64,000 nucleotides of DNA, from NCBI GenBank assembly GCA_003971905.1, contig RSEE01000004.1, positions 682,001 through 746,000 on the forward strand, written 5' to 3'. Position 1 is the first letter of the stretch. Each line of letters opens with the position of its first letter. Below, one piece after another: positions 24,092 through 35,324 of the stretch. The position numbers and the translations under genes were made by a program. This DNA comes from Moniliella sp. 'wahieum' (Eukaryota > Basidiomycota > Moniliellomycetes > Moniliellales > Moniliellaceae). Below the pieces are notes generated by a model. That model saw only the letters and a list, made by a program, of their open reading frames with translations, ran no database searches and was not told where the DNA came from.

Positions 24092-24390
24092 CGTGTTGGA
24101 GTGGAGGGGGCAGGGGGGAGGGAGAAAGACAGGGAGCGGGCGGTGGGACGGACGACGGCGCCCAGCACGCCCACCACGCGGAGACGATGAGGTGGAGCCT
24201 GGCGTCACGTGTGCGGCGGAAGGGCATTGGAGACTCCCGGGCGATGACTGCCCCCGCGCCGCCCACGCGGTCTTTCCTACCAGGCATGGGCGGAACCAAG
24301 TTTCGGAAGTATGTTTCGGCTGTGCCTTGCCACAAACGGGAATCTACTTCCCCCTCGCGTTCCCCCGCCCCACCACCCCTTGTTTCCGCC
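24092..24390. promoter_or_regulatory. Compact bidirectional promoter between SBH1 and TOM7
   Basis: Only 299 bp separate two divergent start codons. The region is GC-rich with C/T-rich runs towards both starts and no obvious TATA box. Co-regulation of the two small membrane proteins is inference. Confidence 0.5.
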
Positions 24391-24677
24391 ATGGCTTTCC
24401 TGTCTGAGGACCAGAAGGTATGAGTACTGCGTAGCCGGTGCGCACGACCCCACTCCCCCCGCTGACTATCCCGCCAGGACTACATCTCGCGTTTCATCGA
24501 GACCGGCAAGAGCATCCTCCACTATGGCTGGATCCCCTTTGTCCTCTACGTGGGCTACACCCGCTCCGTCCCCCAGCCTAGCCTGATGAAGTAGGTGCTC
24601 TCCGCTTCTTCCCCCCTCCGTGCGAGCTTGCTAACTGCTTTCATCCTCTGATACAGACTCATCAGCCCCTGGCCTGA
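24391..24677 (+). CDS. TOM7: Mitochondrial outer-membrane translocase subunit TOM7
   Basis: Small tail-anchored subunit that tunes TOM complex assembly. Three coding exons: MAFLSEDQK, then (intron 24418-24477) DYISRFIETGKSILHYGW followed by IPFVLYVGYTRSVPQPSLMK, then (intron 24591-24656) LISPLA. HYGWIPFVLYVG is the TOM7 hallmark in the membrane segment. The last exon as printed reads LISPWPDTIR and would run on about 60 residues; one missing C in the CCCC run gives LISPLA and a TGA at 24675-24677, matching the family end. Full length is then about 53 residues, normal for TOM7. Confidence 0.92.
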
Positions 24678-24851
24678 CACCATCCGTCTCACACGACGGC
24701 CACCTAGAGTCCACCTCCCTTGTATTCTAGTCCCGACTTCCCACTGCTCTACTCATTCTCTTGTTCTCACTCTGTGCAAGGGGTTTTCCAATCGACAAGG
24801 TCCTAGTTGTCGCGTTGATGGATTAGCGACGGGGACAACACAGGCGATCGA

Positions 24852-25982
24852 TCAGAAGTAGTCGGAGGGCAACGCAGTACATGCCAGACTGCTCTTGTCC
24901 TTGGCGTACAAGCGGGCCTCTCGTGCCTCTTGTGATGCCAGCGACTGGAGGCAACGTGGGAATACACCTGTCAGTCTGAGAGAGCCATAGGAAAACCAAA
25001 AAAACAAATGAAGAAGCTTGACGCACCTGTTCTGTGTTCCATTTGAGGTCCATCCACGGTTCTTGCTCGGCCTCCAGGAGAGGGGCAAGAATTTGTTCGC
25101 GCGAGGGGGCACCAGGAGCGGTGAAACTGGCCCCTCGACTATCGGCTGCTTGCTCACGAAGAGAGACTGTGATACTTCGCCCCTTGGCAGAGCTGGAAGT
25201 GGAAGAAGGCTCATCCGTCCCTCGCTGGCCGCATCGTTCAAGTCGAGGTAATGCAAGGACGGAGAGCTGGTGGACACTGTCCAAACTTGACAAGTGCAGA
25301 GCGCCTAAAAAAATTAAGTTAGTCACCACTTTTTCTCATTGAATCCGTCTCGGAAACAGGAGGGGGTTGATAACGAACCTTCATGCATGACGCCCACAAA
25401 GTAGCGTGTTGCATTAGGCACCAAGGTCGACTGCAGTCGGATCTTGTCGAGTTTTTTGCCGCGAGGGCGGGTGGAGGCCGCGACGCCTCCGAGGAAAACA
25501 GATTCGTCGTCGGAATCTAGCTCTTTCTTGACCCGCGCCTTCTTTGGTGCTGTGGCAGCAACAACGTTCGCCCCCATCTCCTGGCCCGCTTCGGAATTGT
25601 ACACTTTGGGTCTCGTGTCGAGGGGCACATCGACTTCCACCCAGTTGGCGCGCGGGCGCCAACGCGCCGCCAAGGATAAGTTTCGTTCGGCGGCCGAAGG
25701 GGGCATGGGAACGCTATCCCCGGCTGGATAGTTAGGATACTGGAACAGCGAGAGCGACTGCTTCGACCCATACGCCGAGGCACGAGAGAGGTAGACTGGA
25801 ATCGAAGTCACCCCTTCTTCGTCCTCCTCTTCCTCCTCCGATTCGCTCACCACCTCCACCCCAACCAGTGGGTCCATGGCGGATGGGGCAGAGACGGTGT
25901 CCATGTCGACATCGGACGAGTCGGTCTCGGCGGTCTCGGCGGCGGGCGCGTTGCGGAAGAGAGGTGGGGCGTCGCTGGACAT
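24852..25982 (-). CDS. RPC37: RNA polymerase III subunit RPC37 (POLR3E/RPC5 family)
   Basis: Pol III subunit of the TFIIF-like RPC37-RPC53 dimer used in termination and reinitiation. It starts MSSDAPPLFRNAPAAET with an acidic stretch (SESEEEEEDEEG), then the dimerisation core: SIPVYLSRA, LSLFQYPNYPAGD, ANWVEVDVPLDTRPKVYN, KLDKIRLQSTLVPNATRYFV and GVMHEG|ALHLSSLDSVHQL. Introns at 25305-25378 and 24968-25026 join in frame. The last exon begins VYSH; the likely end is EAREARLYAKDKSSLACTAL...SDYF after one lost base near 24945, with TGA at 24854-24852. The Ser-rich middle (SSTSSSAKGRSITVSLREQA) is not conserved. Confidence 0.85.
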
Positions 25983-26249
25983 GTCCAAGAATGGGGGGGG
26001 GGATGGTCGCGTCGAAAAAAAAAGCAGCGGCAAACCCAGCTGGACGCTGGACTAGCAGCACTGCTACATTTCAAATGGCTGCTACCCAGCAAAAAGGCAT
26101 CCGTAACGCAAGAGCCCTGAGATTGGCCGTACTTATATAACGCACGCCCAACCACCGCAACCACACCCGCTCGCCCCCAGCGCTCCATGTATGGCCTGAA
26201 ACACAAAGCACCACCACATACCCATCCTCCGTTCCAGCAACAACTACCA

Positions 26250-29200
26250 TTAGATAGACACATGCACAAAGAGCAAGACAACGCCAACGGCATCTTTTGT
26301 TTGGGGCAAGAGAGCGCGCGGGAAGGGGAGGGGGTTGGAGCGCATCATGCCGGGGCGCAACCAGCGAGTTGGATCGTAACAGCACCGGTGGGTCGCGCGG
26401 AACGAGCGAGGCGGGCGCACAGGCCAAATGCCATGCCTGTCCATTGCGCGCGAGCAGCACCGGAGCCGAAACGGGCAAGCGCACCATCTCGGTCCCAGCG
26501 GCAGGCGCCGTCGGCCCGTTGCGGACGCTGGTAGGCCCGGCCAGGCGCTCCCCCAGCCCGTCCAGGTCGGCGAGGTGGTGCGGCGAATCGGTCCGGGGGG
26601 GCAAGGTGAAGTAATCGGTGATTGCCGCCGAGGCGTGAGGGTGAGGGTGGGACAAGAGAGGACCACCACTGCCGGCGCGACGACGATCGTCCGATCCGTC
26701 GGGTTGAGCCCGTGCCGATGGTTTGTCTCGCAATGGGGCCTTGCCCTTGTCGATCGCTGGGCTAGGCAGTCCGTCGAGGTAAGGTGCCGAGTTGCGCTTG
26801 GGCAGGCTCAAACGCTCCCCCGTGCCGTCACCACCGACGGCCGCCGTGGTTCCTGTGGGCTGGCGAGCGGGGGGAAACTCGTGCGGAGACAGGCGGGACG
26901 CCCGTGCTGGGCACGCCCAGTAGGGAAAGAGACCTCTGGGGAGTTGACGACCCCGTTCCTGGAAGGCCAGGCGTCAAGGACGGGGTCCAAGTCCCATTCC
27001 CATTCCCATTCCCGCTCCCGCTCCCGTTCCCATCCCCATCCCATTCGCATTCACATTGCCACTTCCATTTCCGGTCCCGTTGAGACTGGGCGAGAGAGGC
27101 GGGATGCCTAAGACGGGTGCGTCCAAGCTGGAAGGCGGCGAGGAATAAAAGACGGGGAGACCACAACGGGCACACGAAGCTTTGTTCGGTTCCTGCTGGG
27201 GACGCCATCCGCTCCGACGCGCCCGGACCAGGGCGTCAAACGCATCCGCCTCGTCCCTTTGCACCGCCCTCCGCGCCATATCCAACTCGTCTGCCCGCGC
27301 ACGGTACGCAGAGGCGATGGCTTGAACGATAGGCCGAATGTCGGCCGCGTACCGTACGCGGGAGGCTGGATAAGCCACCGCTAAAGGCGCTACCTCTTTG
27401 CTTTCGGTCTCTTGGGGGACGTATCCATACCGTCGCCCCAAAGAGCATGGATCAGAGCAGGGAAAGAGACCTGTTGCCCTACGGGAGCAGCCAAGATGGA
27501 CGCCACCGTCTGCTCGGTCAGCTCGGCGCGGCAGCGGCGGGCCGGGGTGTTCTTGCGTCCCATGCTGCGCTGGGCCAGGGCGACCATATGGTTCAAACTG
27601 ACCAGCGCGGCAACCAGCCGCGTCCATCGGTCTGATGAAGGAGGTTGCCCAGACACCGTTGACGCTTCGGCCGTCGTGATGATCCCCACGGCTCCAGCAA
27701 ACGAAGAGCGTAACGCTTCGATCGAATCGCGTAGCGTCACTTCTCGTTCGCTCATTTGCAGCGCCACGGCCGCCGCCACACTCTGTCCCACCTCTGCGAC
27801 AATCTTGTCGAGCATATCTAATGCCCCATCGGGCCCATGCACCGCATTCGACGCCCATACCAACGCGTTGTAGACGTGGTCCTCCTCCGCCACAGTCACC
27901 ACATGGTCCAAGTCAAACGTGCCCGGCGCAGAGGCCTGAAGAACATTCAACAAAGCCCCCGGCACCAGTCCGCTAACCAAGCTGATGTACAAATTGCCCG
28001 CGTCTGGGGAAGACGGTGGGGGGTCAAGGTGGCGCCTAAAGCTACCACACTGCCGAAGCGTGGGAAGCCGCTTTGGCTGCCTCGGCCGCTTCGGCCGCAA
28101 GTCCTGATCATCTTGGACTCGCCCCGTAGGTGGCTCGGGTGCAGCCCACGGAAAGTAGCATGCCAGATAGGCCAGTTGGGTAGTCTCGGGGGCACTGCTA
28201 AAGCGAATCGAGAACGGCACTTTGCTGCGCAGACGCCACGTCGTCCATCAAGATGGCCGTCTGTGCCACATCCAGCACCACCAACGTTCCAGCTGCCGAG
28301 GCCAGCTGCTGCTCCAGCAAGGTACGCCGTGGGTCGTCACGAGGACACTGTGCAAAGATGGTTCGAATGTCGGTAAAGAACGAGGTGGGATCAACCTCCT
28401 CGGTGCCCGTCGTGCCCACCGTTGCGGTCGTGCCGACGCGCGAAGTAAATCCTTGCTCGGCCTGGGCGTTTTGCAGCACAAGGCCCAAGAGTTTGTCCCA
28501 CACTTTGGCACGGCGGTAACAGCGAGCGAGCAGGCGGGTAAATCCGGCCGCTTCAAACAGAGGGATGAGGGACTCGATGCCGCCTGCAACCGAATTGGCC
28601 AGTAAACTCTCGGCGGCCAGTTCGCGGTCGGCTAGGGTGTCTTCCTCGCCATGCGAAGAAAGACGCTGGAGAATGGCCTTGACCGCTTCGGGGGAAAGGG
28701 TGATGAACTGGGGGTATTTGGGCGTGTTACGGGCGATAAAAATGTCGATCAGCAACCCGGTTGTAGTGGCGGCGTCCGGGCCGTTGGACCCAGCCGCGGA
28801 CGGGACACCCGCCTCGGCAGAAATGGTGAGCAAGACATCGGTGATCTGTTGTCGCGTAATGACCGCCGTATCGGTCTCGTCCAAGTACGAGTCCTCCATG
28901 GCCAGATCAATCACGTCCAGCAACGCTTCCGCATCGAGGGAAAGAAGGATGTGGAGCAGAGGATAGCCAACGGGTGTAGTTGGGTGCTCGGATGGGCGGT
29001 CCGAAGACGAGGAGGAGTGGGGGGCAGAGTGGGTGCAGACTGAGCCCAGTGAGCATCAGTCGGAGCAAACAAGGTGTGGTAGATCTGAGCGCGTGCCTCA
29101 CTCGCCAACGGTTCGCCGAGCGGCCGTTGACTGGGGTACTGGCGCCCGACCAGGCTGACCGAGAGGTAGGAAAAGATCTTGTACGCATTGGCCACGCGGC

Positions 29201-32200
29201 GCTCCTCTTCCGCCGCCTCATTCGCCTCGAGATGGAGGAGACGCCGGACAAGGTCGCCCAGCTCGACCAGCGGGGCAGCAAAGTCGTGCAGGCCCTGATT
29301 GAGGACGTAGACCAACGCATCGTACAGTCCATGGGTTTGGCATACGCCCAAGACCTGATCCAGGTCCAAACAGGCTGCACGTGCCACACCAGCCGCGCCG
29401 CCTCGTCGTACTCCCCCCGGGCGGTATGGAAGGTAAGCAACCGTTGAACCACTTCGGGCGGCAAGGTGGCCATGCGACTCGCCAGGATAAACCGCTCCAT
29501 TTGCGCCACAAACAAGTCTTCGATCCCGGCGTTGGTGTAGCGTTCGTACAGGTCCGACCAGAGGAACTGCGTGTCGCCCAGGTCGAGGCAAGCCTCAGCG
29601 CACGTACGTGCCAACAACTCGAAAAATTCCGTCCGGTCCACCCCCGGCCATCGAGACTGACATGGGTCGAGTCACGGAAACGTTCTTCGCTGAACGCGTA
29701 GGCTGCAGATGCCTGCATCAGCTCGAGCAGGCGCCCACCGACGCGCTCATGCCGTTCCTCCGTGGTGCGGGGGAGCCCGTAACTAAAGAACGGATGGGCG
29801 CCTAGGTAGTACGCCGTGGCCAAGCGGATCGCAGAGATAAAGTTGCCCTGGGACACCAGCGCCAGCAAGTGGTCCGCCCATGACAGCAGCGTGCCTACAG
29901 CGACTTGGCTAGCCGTCTTTGGTTTGGGGGAGGGGGGAAGGTCAGCGATAAGGACTGGGCACAAACAAGGGCGGGGGGAGGGGGGGGGGGGGGGGGGGTG
30001 AAACGTACCAAAACAAACACCCTGTGTCCCGCAATTGCCAAGCTCATCCCGATCGCGAAGCGGGTCGATGGAGGGTAAGGGTGGAGTCCCGCAGTACCGG
30101 GACGGGAGGCAGCCAAGGATGGGCGAGTACTTCAGAGAGCGGGTGCGGGCGAGGGGCAGTGTGGCGCAACGCATGCACTTGCGTATCAAACAAGGAAAAT
30201 GTAGAAGCGCCCACGATGAGCAAGAGCTCGGGGTCGAGCCAACGGAGTGCCAGCGGGGCTTCGGGAAGAGACACGAGGTCGTGCTCAATCAGTTCCACAT
30301 GTTCACCTTGAGCGCTGCCGGAGGAATCCCCCACGGGCCGTCGTGCGGCAGCAACCGACAGTTCGAGTAGAGTTAGCTCAGTGCCCAGCGTACACGCAAG
30401 TGTCGGCCGCTTGCCTTCGGCCGCCGGGCGCCATGCCACGGCCGCAGCCAACAGCTGGACTGGTGGGAGACGACCCGGAAGGCGGTACGTGGGGGGCTTT
30501 GTGTCGCCACCACGTTCGGGCGACTGGCTTGATCGCACAGAGCACCACCTTGTCCGGGGCAGCGATGGCAATGAAGAGGTGGCCATCGCTCAAGTGAGAA
30601 GCAGTGCCGAGCGGGAGAGCGGCCATGTCGAGGATGGTGGAATGAGATTCAGAAGACGAGGCAGGGTAGCGACCAAAGATGCGGAGTGTGTCGTTGGAGC
30701 TGACCCCCAGAATCTTTCCCAGCGAATGGTAGAAATGCCAGTCCAGTGTGGTCCGCCGAGACGATGGCAGTGTGCCGCGCTCCCAGGAAGGACAGACGCA
30801 CAATCCGCGAGCCCGCCAGATGGCCTTCCCTTCGACCGCTGCGAACTGCACTGAGCAGAACGGGGGCAACGTGCCGCAGGGGATCGAGGTTTGGCCAGGT
30901 CCCAGAGAACAATGTGTCCATTGGAATGGCCCACTCCTACAAAGGTGCCATCGTGAGAAAAGGAGAGCGCTGTCACTTCTCCTGGGCGTCGGCCGCTTGT
31001 TTGCCCGCCAAGAGAAGGTGGGCATGAAGATGCTGCGCATACGTAAAGACAAATGTCTCGCCCGACGTGAGACCCACCGCGATGAGCCCATGCGAGGTTG
31101 CAATGGCCGTCGGCGTTGCCCGAGCTCGTGCGGTGGGTCGAGACCCTTGGTGGGCAGTGTCGAGACGAGCTTCGTATTCTTGCTCTGCCATCACCTCCGT
31201 CTCACGTGCGCTGCGCCGCGGGGTGGGGGGAGGGAACGGCCCGGTTGACTTGACGCATGGTGGACCAGTGGAATAGGTCTTGTTGCTCGAGCGCTAGGAG
31301 ATGGGCACCGGCACCTTGGGTCAGGGCACGCCCTTGCCATCAAATGCACGACTGTCAAACTCTTGGGAAACCTGTCCTTGGCTCTTGTCGGCATCCAAGG
31401 GTAGGAGGTGTGCACAGCGTTAGCCGTAGCAAACGAAAGCATACTTACGCTCCCCCTTCGGCTCAAGGGCGCCTCGGAGCACCCCACGGGTAAAACCGGT
31501 TGGAAGGAAGAGCAGAGGTGCCAAGGGTAGACACGCTCCCGCTGCGAGGGCGGGAGGAAGAAACGTTCTCCTCGGTCCGAACACTGGTGATACTGGGTGC
31601 ACGAGAACGGGTGCGGGAGCCAGAACGAGAACGGAACGGGAGCTCGGGAACGGGAGCGGGAACGAGTACGATCTGCTGAGACCGATGGGCCGAGAGAGAA
31701 CGGCACTGCTATTGGCACGGTGCTCGTATCCGACACGAGAGAGCCCGCTCGCAAACGCATTAAGGCCGGAAATTCTTTGGGTCGTTGCCGATCGGCGCGA
31801 ATCTTGTCGGAGCGGACGTGGGAAGGGCAAACTGTTGGTCCAGCCCGGTCACCCCCCTGGGGCCGGAGCTGGGGCCGAGCTGGGCCGAAGCTGGGCCGGA
31901 TCTGGGGCCGAAGCTGGGCCGGAGCTGGGTCCGGACCGATGTGGATGAGGGCGATGGAGATGGTGTGCGGATACTGCGTCCCGAATTGGCTTGTGGAGAC
32001 AGGGCATGGCCTGCTCCCCAGAGGATTTTGGGGAGAGAGTTGGATTTGGGCACTGTGGTGGTGAAGGAGGGCGGGGGGACGTCTGTTCCAATGTCGCGGA
32101 GAAGGCGACCTTACCCCTGATGAGGCCGAGAGATGGGGCGAGGCAGAAGAGGGGGCCGCTGCAGCCTCTGCTACAGGCGGGGACCGCGGAGGCGCCGCAA

Positions 32201-32856
32201 GTCGGGCGTTTTGGACAGTAGACAGGCTCTTGGGCGGCAACTGCGCGACGGCGATGTAGCATGCGAAGTGACGGGTACTGGGGCAGGCACTGGGGCATGT
32301 ACTGGGGCCGGGGCGGACGGCAGATCTTGATCTTGCGAAGGATGAGAACCATCCGACTCTTGCGGCTCCTGCGACAGATGCGACAGATGCGACAGATGCG
32401 GTCCTCCGAGACAGCCTCCGTGTCGGCATCGGATCCAAGGACGTCCTTGAGCTCAGCGAGATAGGCATCGTCCCCATCGTCTTCGTCTGACAGGGAGAGC
32501 GGCGTGTCCTTGGGCAGGCGAGGGGAGGAGACAGATCGGACAAGTCGGCCGATTGCAGTCGATCGACCCTTGGTCCAGGTCATCCGACCCGTCCGACTCG
32601 CCTGACGCATCTGACCCAGGGGTGGCAGCGCTCGTGCTGGATTGGTTCGTGCTGGTGCTGGTGCTGGAAGGGCGGCCCAGGCGGAGGTGGCATCGGTAGG
32701 GCTGGAGGAGCGGGCAAGAGCGGAGAAGAAGCAGCGATGGGAGGCTGCCAACGCCATTGGGCAGGCCGGGAGCGCCGCGGGGTCCTCTTCGTCGGCCGAA
32801 GCGTCAGAAAGGATGTCGGCCAGGTCGCGCTCGTAGGCGCCGTCTTCGTCGGCCAT
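26250..32856 (-). CDS. VPS8: VPS8, CORVET tethering complex subunit (frameshifted)
   Basis: Rab5-binding subunit of CORVET, which tethers endosomes. It starts MADEDGAYERDLADILSDAS with acidic and low-complexity N-terminal sequence. A beta-propeller follows: LLALEQQDLFHWSTMRQV, SHGLIAVGLTSGETFVF, FSHDGTFVGVGHSNGHIVLW, then VSADHTGLAFYHSLGK. The middle is alpha-helical and ends in a RING-like start CARCGLPVF near 27165. The other RING half may be ARNGQAWHLAC near 26440, after a long Gly/Asn/Met-rich insert. An intron lies at 29917-30008 with a 19-base homopolymer, and a GTAAGT donor at 31449 marks another. At least ten frame changes occur. The stop is uncertain (26250 is one candidate). Confidence 0.8.
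26996..27066 (-). repeat. Hexanucleotide-type repeat inside the VPS8 C-terminus
   Basis: Repeats of CATTCC/CGCTCC/CATCCC units on the + strand encode alternating Gly-Asn, Gly-Ser or Met-Gly depending on frame. They interrupt the RING-like region. Confidence 0.7.
29980..29998 (+). repeat. 19-base G homopolymer within a VPS8 intron
   Basis: A run of 19 G (C on the coding strand) sits 10 bases inside the 5' splice site (GTACGTTTCA) of the intron at 29917-30008. Its true length is unreliable given the homopolymer errors elsewhere. Confidence 0.8.
31860..31940 (-). repeat. Imperfect tandem repeat in the VPS8 N-terminal region
   Basis: Units of about 15-20 bp built on gagctgggccgaagctgggcc. On the coding strand they give Pro/Gln/Arg/Ser-rich repeats (PQLRPSFGP type). 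They lie in the linker before the beta-propeller. Confidence 0.65.
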
Positions 32857-33173
32857 GGCCAGCGCGGGAGGAGGCAGCGGGACGCGGGGAACGAGGGGGC
32901 GGGGGCGTGAGGCGAGCAGCGAGCGTGTTGGCGTCGGCGTGGGCGTCGGCGGAGGCGGAGGCGCGCGCTCCCCGCTCCACCGCCCGCACCCGATAATCGC
33001 AGCTGCCGCCTCTCGCCCCCTGCCGCCCTCCTCGCACCGGGCGGAATGCCCCGGCGGAATTACCCCTTGTGGGTAGTTGCGCTGGGCCAGCTATACGCAG
33101 GTAGGTGATGCCCTCTCCCGCCTCCTTGCCAGCACCGCCGCCACCACACCCCGCCACCACCACCATCACCACC
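32857..33173. promoter_or_regulatory. Bidirectional promoter between VPS8 and TAF7
   Basis: 317 bp between divergent starts. GC-rich, with a CACCAC-rich tract just before the TAF7 ATG and no TATA box seen. Confidence 0.4.
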
Positions 33174-35118
33174 ATGGACGACGGGCAAGCACCAGTGCGC
33201 ACCTCTCTGTGCCCGCCGCAGCTGCGTCCCTGCCCCTGCATCGGACCGCACCAGCGAGTCCGCGTCGCCCAGTATGGGCGGAGCGGCGCTGCCGCGTTCG
33301 ACCTCTCGGGCCGGGTCGGCGGTGCCGTCGTCGGTTGCCGCGGGCGCCCCTATTGGGCTCTCTCTGCCCACCCGAACCACCAGTGCTGGTGGAGGAGGTG
33401 CCAAGAAGAAGAAAGGCGGAAGGCGGCTCAAGGTGGCCTTCCGCAAAACCAAGCTGGCCTAGCGACCTTGGCCGGTCCCAAGAACGCGGCGTACATGCAA
33501 GGCTACTCTCGCGAATTGGACAGCAGTGATGATGAGACGGGTCCCGGGGTAGCGTTTGAGGAGCAAATTATTCTTCGCTTGCCACCCGGTCCCGAGACGG
33601 CGCGCTTGCGCGAGTTGGTCCGGACCCGGGCGCTGGGCGATCCAGGTGCGCCACCGGTCTGGTTCAAGTTTAAAGATTCGCGTCGGGCCGTGGTACGCGT
33701 GGCAGAGCAACTGTTTGCGGCCAAGCTGGTCGATTTGCCCACGATTAGCGAGACGCACAAAACGATGGACAATAAAACTTTGTCAAGTCGGCCGATATTT
33801 CCCAGATGCTGCTTGCCACCCATCGCATCCACGACGAGGCGGAAGCCATGGCCTATACCAACTCTATGGGTCCCACTGTGGACGAGAACGAGGCACGCAT
33901 TGTGGAAGCACTGCAGGCTGAAGTAGATGCCAAGCGCGTGAGGCTGGCTTTGCCCGCCCGTGCCAGGCGCCGGGGCGAGTGGTGGCTCGAGCGGTACGCA
34001 GGCGCATGGCCAGGGAGCCGCGGCCCATGCCGGCTTTGATAAGCGCGACTTTCTCTATCCACATGGCCTGACACCGCCCATGGCATGGGCACGACAGCGA
34101 CGGTTTCCGCCACGTTCTGTCGCGCAACAAGAACGGCGTTCTGAACGAGGTGGATCGTCTGTTGGCCGACGACGACGAGGCGGATGAGGTGGAAACCGAG
34201 CTGATGGACGCAGCCGAGGCCGAGGCAGAAATTGCGGCGGCGGCAGCCGCAGCAGCGGCGCCGCAGGAGGCGGATGGGGACGCGGAAGATGCTTCGGCTT
34301 TGGGCAGCGAAGGGGAGGAGGTGGATCGTGATTTGGCCGCGGCGCTGGATGCTGTGCTGGATGGGGACGACGATGACAACTCGGACGCGATGAGCGCTAC
34401 AGCGTCGGTCACGGCTTCGCTCTTGTCTGGACGCTTGGGCGGGCGCGGCGGCAGCGTTGGTGAAGTGAGCGATGAAGAGGAGGAGGAGGATGACGATGAT
34501 GAGATGGACGATGATCTGTTTGATGGTGCGTCGGGCGCCGACGACGAAGATGGGGATGATGGCGACGATGATGGCAATGAGGAGCTGCACGAGTTCCGCG
34601 CTCGTCAGCGTCAACTGGGCCAAGAGATTCGTGAAATTGAAGCGTTGGTTAAACGGAGGGGGGACGAGTTGGAGCGGCACAAGAACCCGTTGCTCAAGCA
34701 ACGAGCTCAGACCACATTGGACAAGACGCGTGCCGAGTTGGAGGCCAAACGGGCGCAACTGGCGGCCGTGTCGGAAGAACGACGGCGTGCGCGCGCCGAT
34801 CTTGCGGCCGAGCAGGAGGAAGAGGCAGCGCGTGCCGCCATGGCCGCCCAAGCCGACCGGGCCGACTCGGAGCAGCCCGAAGCGCCCGCAGGTCAGGAAG
34901 GAGGCCACCTGCGTCGGAGCCCCGGACGGTTGCTCATCCTACGGCGCCTACCGGCGGCACACCCTCGCCTCCCGCTCATTCCCATTCCCATTCTCATTCG
35001 CATTCCCCCCACGTCAACCTCCACCCTCGCCCCCATGCTTCCCCACACATGCCTGCCCCCGACGGCGTATCTTCCCGAGCCACTGGCTGCACCGCCACCA
35101 TTATCGGTGGCGCCCAGC

Positions 35119-35150
<32 letters not shown>

Positions 35151-35324
35151 ACCGGCCGCAGCGGCTGGCGGCTTGACTGGGGCTGGGATGGATGGGATGG
35201 ACGTGGATGCAGATGCAGATGCAGATGCAGATGCGGATGCGGATGCGGATGCGGATGCGGAGGCGAGGCGGATGTGGATGCCGAGGGAAGCGAGGATGAT
35301 CTGTTTGGCGGGGGGGATGAGTGA
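33174..35324 (+). CDS. TAF7: TFIID subunit TAF7 (TAFII55 family)
   Basis: TAF7 binds TAF1 in TFIID and restrains its activity. The conserved N-domain shows FEEQIILRLPPGPETARLRE, VWFKFKDSRRAVVRV, FAAKLVDLPTISETHKTMDN and KSADISQMLLATHRIHDEAE. The C-terminal half is acidic and coiled-coil-like (LADDDEADEVETELMDAAEA; ELHEFRARQRQLGQEIREIE), then Pro-rich, then an Asp-Ala repeat. The start at 33174 (MDDGQAPV) follows a CACCAC tract. Frameshifts occur between 33200 and 33480, near 33783, 33950, 34080 and in the tail. One frame gives an acidic end (SEDDLFGGGDE, TGA at 35322-35324); another runs to 35337. I prefer the acidic end as more TAF7-like. Confidence 0.82.
35206..35259 (+). repeat. Hexanucleotide repeat coding for (Asp-Ala)n
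   Basis: GATGCA units followed by GATGCG units, nine in all, encode an Asp-Ala dipeptide repeat in the TAF7 tail. The ordered switch from GATGCA to GATGCG suggests expansion of each variant after a point change. Confidence 0.85.

Noticed and set aside
29970-30000. The poly-G run as a telomeric or centromeric signal
   Set aside because: It is a simple homopolymer inside a VPS8 intron, with coding exons on both sides.
31191-32543. A 450-residue minus-strand open frame as its own gene
   Set aside because: It overlaps the VPS8 N-terminal region in another frame and is Pro/Arg/Ser-rich without domains, as expected from GC-rich shadow frames.
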